In this document: positions 32,284-43,442 of the stretch, in pieces | How positions within the stretch are numbered: position 1 is the stretch's first letter | Layout of the letters: every line of letters begins with the position of its first letter | Assembly (NCBI GenBank): GCA_029204225.1 | Contig: MU833076.1 | Location: 1 to 61,508 of the forward strand | Length of the DNA stretch: 61,508 nt | Source of the DNA: Diphasiastrum complanatum | Lineage: Eukaryota > Streptophyta > Lycopodiopsida > Lycopodiales > Lycopodiaceae | Direction: 5' to 3' | Notes under the pieces: model-generated | What the model was told of the DNA's origin: nothing | The model's input: only the letters and a program-made list of their open reading frames with translations | The model's database searches: none | Made by a program: the position numbers and the translations under genes

Positions 32284-34860
32284 TCCACCCCACCTTTATA
32301 AAATCTGATGTCCTCATCAGATGTCAGATTAAAGTAAAGGTATCTCCCAATTAAAATAACTATACATTTAAGCTACTTGGCATAGTACTCAATTTACTGG
32401 CCACTTTTTATTAACATTGAAGCTGGCACACCACAAGTCGGAGGCTCAGCTCTTTGTACTGACAAATTACATAACTTGAAAATATATCTTTGTCTGGGAA
32501 AAGCGTAGATTTTTTATATCGCTTTCGTAAAACCCGAGAACCTTATTAACTGGTGACAGAGGCCTTTCTCTGAAATGTTCGCCCCTGTCGCTTCTGACTT
32601 TCGACTTTGGAACACCTTTGAGCTCCTGATTTGTCCTTGATGCACTTTGTGTTGAGCTCCCTGAGCTCGAGATTTGTTCAGTTCCGCACAGGTATCAAGG
32701 CTCCCTGAGCCGAAGGATTTATCGTTTGATTGCCCACTTTAGGGTCCACTCCGTGCCTTGTTGCTTCTGCACCTTGATTTCTCTCCTTGTCCAAGCCTGA
32801 TCTTGATACTTTTCCATCTTGGCTCTTTAAGGTAGGCAAAGATTGAGTACTCCGCAATGCACCTCTCACTTAGATTGAAGTAGCTCTTTGAATCAGCCCA
32901 AATGTAACCATTGACCTCGTGGAAAGCCAAAGGGTCGCACCAGTTTGATCCGCATCCGAACTATCTCTTCGCGTTTGTTTGAAGCACCATGTCCGTCGCA
33001 CAAAACTTGACTTTCACAATTCCATCACTGGTTAGTGGCCTCACAGTCAAAACAAGAAGTGTACATCGAGCTTGGCTTCAAGTAGCTCTCTTTGATTCAG
33101 AAACATGCACCCAGAGTTTGCACTAATCCGATCTCAACGCGAACTGTCCCTTAGCGTCCATTCGAAATACCAAGTCTCTCATGCAAGATTCAACTTTCAC
33201 AGTTCCTTCATTGATCAGCTGCCTTACACGTAACACAAGCCAGCGTACTCATATGTTTCCTCATCATTGCTGGTCCAGAGAAAGCCTATAACAAACTTTC
33301 CTTTCCACAACAAAAACTTGTCAACTTATTAGGTCCAAAGTTTGCCAGTCTCCTCGTGTGAGTATGGCTAGGTCACCTTGAATTTGCCCCCATTTTGATC
33401 AACTTTCATTCAAAATTTGCCCCAAGAGAGAGGTGTGTGTGATAGTTCCCCTCCACTTAAGAAATCAGCTGATCGGACTTAGAGTAGAGTTCTTCGGACA
33501 AAAAGCCTTTCCAACACTTTGCTTCCCATCTGCTAGGATTATGGCTCGATCCAACTTGTTGCCAATCTCTGAAGAGGATCCTAGTCTTTTTCCCCTTTGA
33601 GGAAAAACCCAACTGATACTGGATATCACCCATGCTCAGTGAGTTTCAGTTCCGAAGGTGGCCGTCCCAAAATGAAGACCAACTGCTATAGAAGATCTCC
33701 CCTGAAATTGCCCTTTCCAACTTTTGACTTCCTGCTTGCGTCTGGTGGGCGTTGTCGTAAATGAAACTAACCCAAGAAACAGGCTAGCCATCCATCCTTT
33801 GCAAGCATTGAGTCATTTCATTGTTGTTCACGTGCGAGTACTTGAACTGCAAATCCGCCGCACAGATTCTGGATATCGCCCATGCTCAGTGAGTTTCAGT
33901 TCCGAAGGTGGCCGTCCCAAAATGAAGACCAACTGCTCCATAGAAGATCTCCCCTGAAATGGCCCTTTTCAGCTTTTGACTTCCTGCTTGCATCTGGTGG
34001 GCGTTGTCGTAAATGAAACTAACCCAAGAAACAGGCTAGCCATCCATCCTTTGCAAACATTGAGTCGTTTTGTTGTCGTTCACGTGTGAGTACTTGAACT
34101 GCAAATCCGCCCCACAGATTCTGTAGTCCTCTTTGTTTGATGGTATCAGCCTTCAAAAGAAAAGGTTCCTTCTCGAGCCATCAGCTCCTTGTATCACAAG
34201 CAATCATGCAAACCAGGCAAAGCACGAGTACTAAGACTCACCACGAATACGTACAAGTAAGACACTCAGGCAGGTTTACTAACAAGTAACAAAGACAAGA
34301 TCCCCCTTTGAGATGGTCCTGCCAACGGACCTTTGCCTGGCCGCGCCCATACAAATCGATCACGGAATCAGCCCACATAGGACACCCCTCCAACGATCCG
34401 TGCTTTCACCATTAAGCAGCACATTGCCTCAGTCACGCCCCACCACTTTTTGGTCGATAGCCCTTATAGCTAAACGATCGGCAGCTATCCCGCACCGGCA
34501 GCTAACCACCCGTGCTTTACACCCGAATTCGACCAGCATCTCTGTATCAATGGTTAACCCGTACAGTTCGAATATGTTGCCCCGCACCCCACAAGGTACA
34601 GACCGTGCTTTCACCTCCCTAGGCAGCACTTTGCCTCATCCGTCCTACGTGCAGACAACGCCAGGCCCGAACCGCGAGAACTGACCGTGCTTACACCTCA
34701 AGGGCAGCACCTTGACTCATCAAGTCCCCCGTTCTGCCGACCACCCCGACCGTGGACGCACCCGTGCTTACACTGTGGGCAACACCTTGCACAATAGTTG
34801 TCTTGATGAACCCCAAACCGTGGCCATTTCTGTGAGATCCGCATAGCTGACCGGCCAGTC
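32284..34860 (-). other. Non-coding body of the family C element
   Basis: On the minus strand: leader with stem-loop units (34764-34785, 34687-34710, 34605-34629, 34512-34539 and 34400-34422 on plus coordinates), then a region with two copies of a 250-bp unit (33621-33870 and 33871 to about 34120), then the 3' region shared with 19530-21030, the hairpin (32304-32321) and the purine tract next to 32284. Short frames seen here are shared by copy similarity and match no known protein. Confidence 0.75.
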
Positions 34861-34873
34861 GGCTCTGATACCA
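34861..34873 (-). promoter_or_regulatory. Primer-binding site of the family C element
   Basis: The minus strand reads TGGTATCAGAGCC, two bases inside the LTR edge at 34876. Same initiator tRNA-Met type as the chromovirus. Confidence 0.92.
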
Positions 34874-34875
34874 CA

Positions 34876-36093
34876 TGTAGCGCAGGCATCCCAAAGGGAG
34901 CCGGGAACCACGACTTAGCTTCCCAACCTTCAACTCTTGCCATCCGAACCCACTTGACATACAAGCAGCCAACTCGCCAATAACGATCAGACTTAACCAA
35001 CTTGAAGTTCTGAGGACCAACATTGAGATCCAACCTGGCGCCATGCCAGATCGGGGGTCCCGATGTGGGTGACTTCCCTCCAAGCAAGCCGCCCGACATA
35101 CATCAAACTTAACCAACTCGAAGCTTCGTTACAAACGAGTAACATCCATTCCAAGCAAGCGGTCTGACTTACATTAGACTTAACCAACTGAAAGCTTCGT
35201 CACGAGCACTGGAAGCCACCCTGGCGCCTCGCCAGACTGGACAGCCATAAACAGGTAACATCCAGCCAAGCAAGGCATCCAACTCAGCCGACAGGTTAGA
35301 GCCCGTTCCCCAAGAGCTTAACCCATTCACGTTCATGCAAGGAACACTCAGAACCACAAGCCGCGACAGATATGGAAACAACCAGTTCGTGGACCAAATG
35401 GTCCCGACAACATACCGCTGGCGCCACGGACCGAATGGTCCCGACGGCATACCGCTGGCGTCCCGGGATATGACCCTCAGCTATGTGCCAAGTTAAAAAT
35501 TTTGAAAGCGGCCTTACAACTGGCGCTTTTACCGAACACTGAAACCCAGAAGGTAATCAGAGTCAGTTTGAGAAAAATCCCACTTTATTGATAAATCTGA
35601 GAAGGTTACATTTCAAGTGTGTGACCGACCCTAGTCTCCGGGGCGCTAGCATGCCAAGGCGAGAGCCATGACAACATTCCAGCAAGGGAGGCTGAGACTT
35701 GGTTGGAGCTCGTCCTGAGTCGCAACCCGCACTCCCCTATAGTATTGGTGTGATTTGGCACCCCCCCTCATACCAAGCACTCTACCCAAGCTGGTAAAGC
35801 ACGTTTTTCTCTCTGTAGGATTTTCTCTTTCTAGAAAGTCATTTTCTCTCTCTAGATTTTATTGATCCCCAGGCTTCCTTTAATCATGCCTAGATCGTGT
35901 GAGGTGATTGCACATCGATCTGAGCTCTCTGGACTTCGCTAGAACCGATCAAAGATTTTCAGCCATAGGAACTTGGCGCCGGCTGGATTCTGGTCACAGT
36001 GGCGCCGGGAGCAGCAGGGGCGCTGCTGGCGCCGGGGACATAGCTGGCGCCGATGGTGCCGGAAGTAAAGCTTGTAAAGGTAGCTTTACAACA
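34876..36093 (-). repeat. 5' LTR of the family C element
   Basis: TGTAGCGCAGGCATCCC to TAGCTTTACAACA on the plus strand, 1218 bp. The GGCGCC cluster near 35975-36055 has fewer units than in 18284-19529. Confidence 0.9.
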
Positions 36094-36098
36094 GATGG

Positions 36099-37400
36099 CT
36101 AACCTGTTTCTTGGGGTAGTTTCATTTGCGACAACGCCCACCTGACGCAAGCAGGAAGTCAAAAGTTGGAAAGGCCAATTTCAGGGGAGATCTTCTATGG
36201 AGCAGTTGGTCTTCATTTTGGGACTATTAAGTGGAGGGGAACTATCACACACACCTCTCTCTTGGGACAAATTTTGAATTAAAGTTGATCAAAATGGGGG
36301 CAAATTCAAGGTGACCTAGCCATACTCACACGAGGAGACTGGCGAACTTTGGACCTAATAAGTTGACAAGTTTTTGTTGTGGAAAGGAAAGTTTGTTATA
36401 GGCTTTCTCTGGACCAGCAATGATGAGGAAACATATGAGTACTCTGGCTTGTGTTACGTGTAAGGCAGCTGATCAATGAAGGAACTGTGAAAGTTGAGTC
36501 TTGCATGAGAGACTTGGTATTTCGAACGGACGCTAAGGGACAGTTCGCGTTGAGATCGGACTAGTGCAAACTCTGGGTGCATGTTTCTGAATCAAAGAGA
36601 GCTACTTGAAGCCAAGCTCGATGTACGCTTCTTGTTTTGACTGTGAGGCAACTGACCAGTGATGGAATTGTGAAAGTCAATTTTTGCGCGACTGACATGG
36701 TGCTTCAAACAAACGCGAAGAGATAGTTCTGAGCGGATCAAACTGGTGCAACCCTTTGGCTTTCCACGAGGTCAATGGTTACATTTGGACTGATTCAAAG
36801 AGCTACTTCAAGCTAAGTGAGAGGTGCATTGCGGAGTACTCAATCTTTGCCTACCTTAAAGAGCCAAGATGGAAAAGTATCAAGATCAGGCTGGGACAAG
36901 GAGAGAAATCAAGGTGCAGAAGCAACAAGGCACGGAGTGGACCATAAAGTGGGCAATTAAACGATATATCCTTTGGCTCAGGGAGCCCTGATACCTGTGC
37001 GGAACTGAACAAATCTGGAGCTCAGGGAGCTCAACACAAAGTGCATCAAGGACAAATCAGGAGCTCAAAGGAGTTCCAAAGTCGAAAGTTAGAAGCGACA
37101 GGGGCAAACATTTCAAAGAAAGGCCTCTGTCACCAGTTAATAAGGTTTTTGGGTTTTACGAATGCGATATCAAATCTACGCTTTTCCTAGACAAAGATAT
37201 ATTTTCAAGTTATGTAATCTTTCAGTACAAAGAGTTGAGCCGCCGACTTGTGGTGTGCCAGCTTCAATGTTAATAAAAAGTGGCCAGTAAATTGAGTACT
37301 GTGCCAAGTAGCTTAAATGTATAGTTATTTTAATTGGGAGACACCTTTACTTTAATCTGACATCTGATGAGGACATCAGATTTTATATAGGTGGGGTGGA
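36099..37400 (+). other. Family C internal segment (plus), second part
   Basis: It resumes the host segment broken at 31895 and runs to the hairpin (37363-37380) and purine tract before the LTR at 37401. A 63-codon frame at 36756-36947 equals the ones in other copies and has no known domain. Confidence 0.75.
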
Positions 37401-38612
37401 AGTTGTAAAGCTACCTTTACAAGCTTTCTTTCCGGCGCCATCAGTGCCAGCTATGTTCCCGGCGCCAGCAACGCCCCTGCTGCTCCCGACGCCACTGTGA
37501 CCAGAATCCAGCCGACACCAAGTTCCCATGGCTGAAAATCTTTGATCGGTTCTAGCGGAGTCCAGAGAGCTCAGATCGATGTGCAATCACCTCACACGAT
37601 CTAGGCATTATTAAAGGAAGCCTGGGGATCAATAAAATCTAGAGAGAGAAAATGACTTTCTAGAAAGAGAAAATTCTAGAGAGAGAAAAATGTGCTTTAC
37701 CAGCTTGGGTAGAGTGCTTAGTATGAGGGGAGGTGCCAAATCACACCAATACTATAGGGGAGTGCGGGTTGCGACTCAGGGCGAGCTCCAACCAAGTCTC
37801 AGCCTCCCTTGCTGGAATGTTGTCATGGCTCTCGCCTTGGCATGCTAGCGCCCCGGAGACTAGGGTCGGTCACACACTTGAAATGTAACCTTCTCAGATT
37901 TATCAATAAATTTTTCTCAAACTGACTCTGATTACCTTCTAGGTTTCAGTGTTCGGTAAAAGCGCCAGTTGTAAGGCCGCTTTCAAATTTTTAAGTTGGC
38001 ACATAGCTGAGGGTCGTATCCCGGGACGCCAGCGGTATGCCGTCGGGACCATTCGGTCCGTGGCGCCAGCGGTATGTTGTCGGGACCATTTGGTCCAGGA
38101 ACTGATTGTTTCCATATCTGTCGCGGCTTGTGGTTCTGAGTGTTCCTTGCATGAACGTGAATGAGTTAAGCTCTTGGGGAACGGGCTCTAACCTATCGGC
38201 TGAGTTGGATGGGTTGCTTGGGTGGATGTTACCTGTTTATGGCTGTCCAGTCTGGCGTGGCTCCAGGTTGGCTTCTAGCGCTCGTGACGAAGCTTTCAGT
38301 TGGTTAAGTCTGATGTAAGTCAGACCACTTGCTTGGAATGGATGTTACTCGTTTGTAACGAAGCTTCTAGTTGGTCAAGTTTGATGTATGTCGGGCGGTT
38401 GGCTTGGAGGGAAGTCACCCACATCGGGACCCCCGATCTGGCATGGCGCCAGGTTGGATCTCAATGTTGGTTTTTCGGAACTTCAAGTTGGTTAAGTCTG
38501 ATCATTGTTTGCGAGTTGGTTGCTTGTATATCAAGTGGGTTTGGATGGAAAGAGTTGAAGGCTGGGACGCTAAGTCGTGGTTCCCGGCTCCCTTTGGGAT
38601 GCCTGCGCTACA
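37401..38612 (+). repeat. Family C LTR, outer 3' LTR
   Basis: It begins AGTTGTAAAGC after the purine tract, ends CTGCGCTACA, and is followed by GAACC, matching GAACC before 18212. Confidence 0.9.
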
Positions 38613-38820
38613 GAACCAAACACATGGCACTGGGCAGCTTCACACCCACCTGCACACATGTGAGTAAGTAGGTGGGTTCAGTTATATATAGGTACTGGTT
38701 TATCTCAGAGATTTGCTTATGGGATAAACCCTGGTCCCGACACGTGGCACCAGGGCAAGCAGTTTAAAAAAAAAAAAAACATCCCTGCCTGGCCCACCCT
38801 GACGCGTGCGCAGGGTGCTA
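38613..38820. other. Right part of the split host sequence
   Basis: It starts with the target duplication, then has a TATATATAGG stretch, a run of 14 A and the inverted-repeat end (CAGGGTGCTA). No gene is seen. Confidence 0.5.
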
Positions 38821-39540
38821 AAAATAAGAGCCGACGGTGAAATAGTAGGATTTTTGTCAATGTTAAAGATAATGTCGCTCGCCCATTTTATGAATGGAAC
38901 ACATTCATAATCTTTAAAATAGGTGAGCTAAAATGAGCGTTGTACTGCGTTATAGATATGACAAATGCGTTAGAGACATGACAAAAGATAACCGTTCATA
39001 ATGAAGAGAACTGGTTAAGTTCTTTTTCAACGATTCCAAAAATAAGAAGGGACACATGTCATTGCCAGAATGGCTCCTTCTCACATTAACTCCAAAAAGT
39101 GTCTTGATAATAAAAGTACATTGGCAGTTAATGAGGTGACAAAACTTCTTTTTAGAAGTTGGACCCTATAGGAGATTTAGAATTTTTTGATACACACTCG
39201 ACTCGTATCTAAAATTGGATCGAAAAACATTTAGAATTTTCCAATACTGACTCTTATCGACTCGACTCTAAAATTATTCGATACTTCAAAATATGAAAAA
39301 TTTTGATACATAAGTTTAAATTGCGAGACACTTACAAGGCTTCACTAGATCGAAAAACTCGGAAAAAAAAAGAATTTTTCGATACTAACTCTTATCAACT
39401 CGACTCTAAAATTATTCGATACTTCAAAATATGAAAAATTTCGATACATAAGTTCAAATTGCGAGACACTTACAAGGCTTCACTAGATCGAAAAACTCGA
39501 AAAAAAAATTGAAAATTGAAAATTGAAGTATAACTCTCCT
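38821..39540 (-). other. Non-coding 3' region of a gypsy element with tandem duplication
   Basis: A 138-bp unit is repeated once (about 39233-39370 and 39371-39508) with few differences; it is rich in TCGATAC and TCGAAAAA text. On the minus strand a purine tract (GAGGGGGAGGAGAG) lies at 39531-39544, next to the integrase end. It may be a 3' LTR fragment or the region after pol in the family D element. Confidence 0.55.
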
Positions 39541-39717
39541 CCCCCTCAAATTGTGAAACGTCCTTGTTGAAGAAAAAATAAAAATGAATTTCTCTTGGAA
39601 AAGCATAGATTTAAATTTGCTTACGTTAAACCAAGAGATTTATTTCTTTCTGAAAACTACAATGACATAATTGAAGTACAAAAATACGAAAAGAAAAAAG
39701 AAATATAAAACCAAAGA

Positions 39718-40955
39718 TTAGATATTTGAAGCTTCATTATATTTTTTCACTCGAGCTCCATTTACTCGAGTATCCAATAATCGATCTTGGTCTGCCAATT
39801 GAATAGAACCATTTGCAAATATTTCCATCACTTTGTATGGTCTCATCCACCTTGTGTGCAGCTTTCCTGGAAACTTCATATGTCGACTATCGTAAAGTAA
39901 AGCAAAATCTCCTTCTTTCAAAGAGATTTTCTTTAAATTCAAATCATATCTTGCTTTTCGTTTTGCTTGGATTTGATAGGTTCTATGTAGGGCACAATAT
40001 ATTGATCCTCCTCTAATCGAGATATACTATGCAACCTATCATAACTCATCTGATTGGGTTCATCTCTCTTAGACTCTTGAATTCAATAAGTAGGAACATC
40101 GAACTCAATTGGTAGTATTGGATACATACCATAGACCAAATAAAATGGGGCTTTCATTGTTGTTATTTTCTCAGTATTTCTATAAGCCCAAAGAACAGAT
40201 GGCAGCTTATTGTCCCAATCTATGGAATGTTTATCTGTAATTTTGTTCAAAATTTACATAATATACCGTTGGCTCTTTCCGTTAATCCATTGGCTTTTGG
40301 ATTGTAAGGTGTAGTCTTTGATGGGTAATCATAGAATATTTCAACAATTCTGCAATAGTTTGATATATAAAATGAGTTCCCCTGTCACTCACCAACTCCA
40401 ACGGGCATCCATACTTGGTAATTATATTTATAAAGAGAAAATTAACAACTATCTTTGCATCGTTTCTTTTTGTTGCTTCAGCCCCGACCATTTTTGTACA
40501 ATAGTCCGTGGCTACCAGTATATATCGATTCTTCTTATGCCTTTTGGTTGGTTTGATAGGACCCACAAAATCAATCCCCCATTTTTCAAAGGGTGCTAAT
40601 GGCAAATTGGTGTTAAAGACCAATTGCTGGAAGCTGTTGGTTTGCCAACTCATTGATATGGGTCACAGTTCATAATAAACTGATGAGCGTCTCGATGCAT
40701 TGTTGTGGCCACCAATATTTTCCATTCATGAGTTTTTTTACTGTACTTCTCATTGCAAAATGGCCTCCAACATCTTCTACATGGAAAGATATGATTACTT
40801 TCTGAATTTGGTCTTTCTCTCAAGCATCTTCTAAGTTCTTCATCATTTTTCATCTTGTATAAAATGCCTAAAATTATGGTATAGGGAGCAACTCGATATT
40901 GGAAAACATTTTTCTCTTCTCTGGTCATTCCCACTGGATATTGTAAAGTTTGCAA
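39718..40955 (-). pseudogene. Ty3/gypsy integrase (minus), in three pieces
   Basis: The frame 40955-40650 holds the N-terminal domain (LGILYKMKNDEELRRCL, then HRDAHQFIMNCDPYQ). The frame 40653-40282 holds the core with FEKWGIDFVGPI (first Asp), YILVATDYCTKMV and LELVSDRGTHFI (second Asp). The third, 39942-39718, holds the C-terminal GDFALLYDSR and GKLHTRWMRPYKVMEIF. The stretch with the third catalytic Glu lies between pieces, in broken sequence. The GKLHTRW block is typical of non-chromovirus plant gypsy integrases. Dead copy. Confidence 0.88.
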
Positions 40956-40985
40956 ATATTCAATGATATCCGTATACCATGAATC

Positions 40986-41371
40986 CTAAGTTGATAACAA
41001 CATTACTTCCTCATATGGAAGCATATCAGAAACTGGATCTTTTTGTTCTTTAATTTCAAGCCTTGATAAATAATCTGCGTTTGAATGACATTTGTCAGGT
41101 CGAATCTCGACTGTATAATCAAACTCAGATAACAGCAAAATCCATCGAGCTATTCTTCTTGACAGATCAGGCTTATTCACCAAGTACTTGATAGCATAAT
41201 GATCAACATAAAAAGTAAATGTGTAGCTAATTGACTAATGTCAAAACTTTTTGACAGAATAAATCATGCCCAAAGTTTCTCTTTTAGTCGTTGAATAGTT
41301 TTTCTCAGAAATAGAAAGCTGTCTACCCACATAATAGATTGGGTAATCTCGTTTAGCATCATTTTTTAGGC
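40986..41371 (-). pseudogene. Ty3/gypsy RNase H remnant
   Basis: The frame 41183-40986 has NKPDLSRRIARWILLLSEFD and PDKCHSNADYLSRLE, the end of RNase H in plant gypsy elements. Upstream, to 41371, the frame is broken; fragments of FYVDHYAIKYL-like text can be traced around 41190-41220. Confidence 0.8.
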
Positions 41372-42400
41372 TTAAAACACTACAAACGATGAAGTATCCA
41401 CATATACGTGAAATTTTTTATCCCAATTAGGAGGTCTTAATATTGGAACTGATTTTAATTCATCTTTCAAACGCTCAAATGCTCTTTGGCAATCCTCCTC
41501 CCAATTATAATCAACATTCTTCTTTAAAAGTTTTGTGAAGGGAGATGCCACAATAGCATAATCCTTGATAAATCTTCTGTAGTATCCCAAGTGACCAAGA
41601 AAACCTCTTAACTCTATCAAGTTTGTAGGTGGTTGCAAGGCTTTGATTATCTTGACTTTGTTTTGATCTACTTCAATCCATCTTTCCGACTTTTCAACAT
41701 GTAATGAAATCGATGTTTCTTTGTATCTTTGTAAATTTTGTTTGGGTTTATCTGGATGGTCCTTTGTAGAACTAAAAACACAAAAATCATCTATTAATAT
41801 TTCAAGAAATTTCCTTAGAAAATCCTGAAATATTACTATCATCATCCTCTGGAATGTTGCTAGGGCATTACAAAGTCCAAAAGGCATTCTCGTGTATGGA
41901 TAGGTTCCCCAATCAGTCGTAAAAGTGGCTTATTCTGATCTTCTTTTCTTATTTGGACCTGATTACATCCTGAGAACCCATCCAGAAAACTGTACTTCTC
42001 ATAACCTGCAACTTTATCAAGTATTGAATCTGTAAAAGACAAATGATGATAATCCTTTTTAGTTGCATCATTAAGTTTCTGAAAATCCTGGCATACTCCA
42101 ATTTTTCCAATTTTTTTTTTGGTATGATGACAATGGGTGAGACTCATTCAATGCTCAAGACTGGATAATACATGTTTCCAAGTGTTTATTGAGCTCTGCT
42201 TTCACCATTAAAGAATATTTCGAGTTTAATCGATATTGTCGTTGACGAACTGGAAAAGCTTCAAGTTTCAAATCAGTTCAATGATCGCCAAATTTAGTTG
42301 GAATACTTTTTAAATTAGTTCATTTCCAAGCAAATACATCTTCATATTCTTTCAATAGGTTTTGATATGTACCCATTTCATATTTCAATGAATGTAAGAA
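41372..42400 (-). pseudogene. Ty3/gypsy reverse transcriptase (minus)
   Basis: The frame 42147-41860 has VCQDFQKLNDATKKDYHHLS, FTDSILDKV and YSFLDGFSGCNQVQIRKEDQ. The frame 41887-41372 has MPFGLCNALATFQRMM, EILIDDFCVFS (catalytic Asp pair) and GFLGHLGYYRRFIKDYA. Further upstream to about 42400, broken frames encode lead-in text such as YEDVFAW and FPVRQRQYRLNSKYS. A shift near 41870 and stops upstream disable it. It reads in the same direction as the family D LTR at 15729-16635, so it may be pol of that element, separated by later insertions. Confidence 0.88.
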
Positions 42401-42655
42401 TATATTGACTTCTTTTTCTGGTCCAATGGGAATCTTGTAAATTTGATCAATATCAATCATTCCCATGGTTGAATTGACTTCACTTTTTCCATAAATTTCT
42501 TGGCCTTGAGAACCATTATGTTCTGGTCCTTCTTCATCAATCTCATAACACTCCAGGCATTGAATATCTACATAATTAGTAGTGTCACTGGATTGTTTCT
42601 CTGATGAAGAAATTCCCTATCTGAAGTATAACTCGAATCAGATTGACTTTTTCCC
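42401..42655 (-). other. Gypsy pol linker remnant
   Basis: Broken minus-strand text upstream of RT, with no domain recognised. It ends where the copia LTR begins. Confidence 0.4.
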
Positions 42656-42904
42656 TGTTAGAAATCAATGATAAACTTTATTGTTACTATTTACGAGGTA
42701 TATTAATGTTGACAGCTATGACCAGCTGTCATTAGCCGTAGGCTAGTCTATTAGTCTACCCGTAGGTTTTCTCTCTCTATCAGGGGTTCAGGGATTATTT
42801 GTACTTTTTACATTCTGTATGATGTAGTGTGATAGATTGATAGTGCGTGTTCTTCTTCCGGATTCGTTGGTGAATGCTTGATGTTGCATATCTGATTCTT
42901 GACA
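42656..42904 (+). repeat. 5' LTR of copia 3
   Basis: It starts TGTTAGAAATCAATGATAAAC and ends GATTCTTGACA, 249 bp. Reverse-oriented relatives are at 52681-52721 (fragment) and 60479-60654. Confidence 0.9.
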
Positions 42905-42917
42905 TGGTATCAGAGCT
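42905..42917 (+). promoter_or_regulatory. Primer-binding site of copia 3
   Basis: TGGTATCAGAGCT directly after the LTR, complementary to the 3' end of initiator tRNA-Met. Confidence 0.92.
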
Positions 42918-43442
42918 ACGATAGTCATGCGTGCCTGATCAATGGATACAGCTTGTCACAGGCTCCGCAACGAAGTGAGAAAGTCCTTCATAGGAGGTGA
43001 GAGCTTCGAGAGACAAAAAGACTGGAAGAAATCCTTCTTGATGTATTTTGCAGGTTTTGGAGCTCACAGTTACTAGTGGGGAATGAAGACACAGTCCCGG
43101 AGGCATCGGAAAGGCCAGGGCAGCATCAGACAGATTGAAAATCTGTTGAGTGAGAAAAGTTTTACAATTTTTTTTAGTCTTTGTAAAAAGTGCCATTTGT
43201 CAGAGAGTTGTGCCAAGAAATCTCTCATTTGTTTGTTTGGGGTACTGCAAATCACACCAGACAATGTCTAGTACTGCCGTTTAGAGCTTTGAGGTTTCAT
43301 ACTTTTCATATTACTGATATCTGTCTGTTTGGACGATCACTCATTTCGAAATCTAAGCAAAGAGGAGGCGGCGTAGCCGCCTCGCCGAAGTTAGAATCTG
43401 AAATATTCTCTTTGAAAAGTTCTTATATTCTCTCCTTTTTTA

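Larger units (their letters stand above)
31896..36093 (-). mobile_element. Complete non-autonomous family C element (minus)
   Basis: It is flanked by GATGG at 31891-31895 and 36094-36098. The 5' LTR is 34876-36093 (1218 bp). The primer site, read on the minus strand, is 34873-34861, the internal region is 2.6 kb, and the 3' LTR is 31896-32283 (388 bp, lacking its middle). No gag, protease, RT or integrase text is found in any frame. The leader has five stem-loop units; the 3' side has a hairpin and purine tract. It fits the LARD/TRIM type of element that depends on proteins made elsewhere. The deletion in one LTR must have followed insertion or arisen in copying. Confidence 0.88.
18212..38612 (+). 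mobile_element. Composite of nested and rearranged family C LTR elements
   Basis: GAACC lies just before an LTR start at 18212 and again just after an LTR end at 38612, so the outer limits behave like one plus-strand LTR insertion with a 5-bp target duplication. Inside are nine family C LTR pieces in both orientations, internal segments without coding potential, a complete minus-strand copy (31896-36093) and a chromovirus (21976-28025). The order of plus and minus pieces cannot come from clean nesting alone. Duplication of a segment is shown by an internal copy of the outer flank at 31099-31109. Confidence 0.75.
18046..38820. mobile_element. Possible TIR element (about 370 bp) split by a 20.4-kb insertion
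   Basis: The left end starts TAGCACCCTG then GCGCGTCAGG. The reverse complement of the right end, read from 38820, starts TAGCACCCTG then CGCACGCGTCAGG. With a 3-base gap the similarity runs on for about 40 bp, including GCCAG and CAGGG. Removing the retrotransposon block with one copy of its duplication leaves about 370 bp. TA flanks both ends if GCACCCTG is the terminus, which would suit a TA-duplicating DNA transposon, but no longer duplication is visible. Size and ends suggest a miniature transposon; the superfamily is unknown. Confidence 0.45.
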
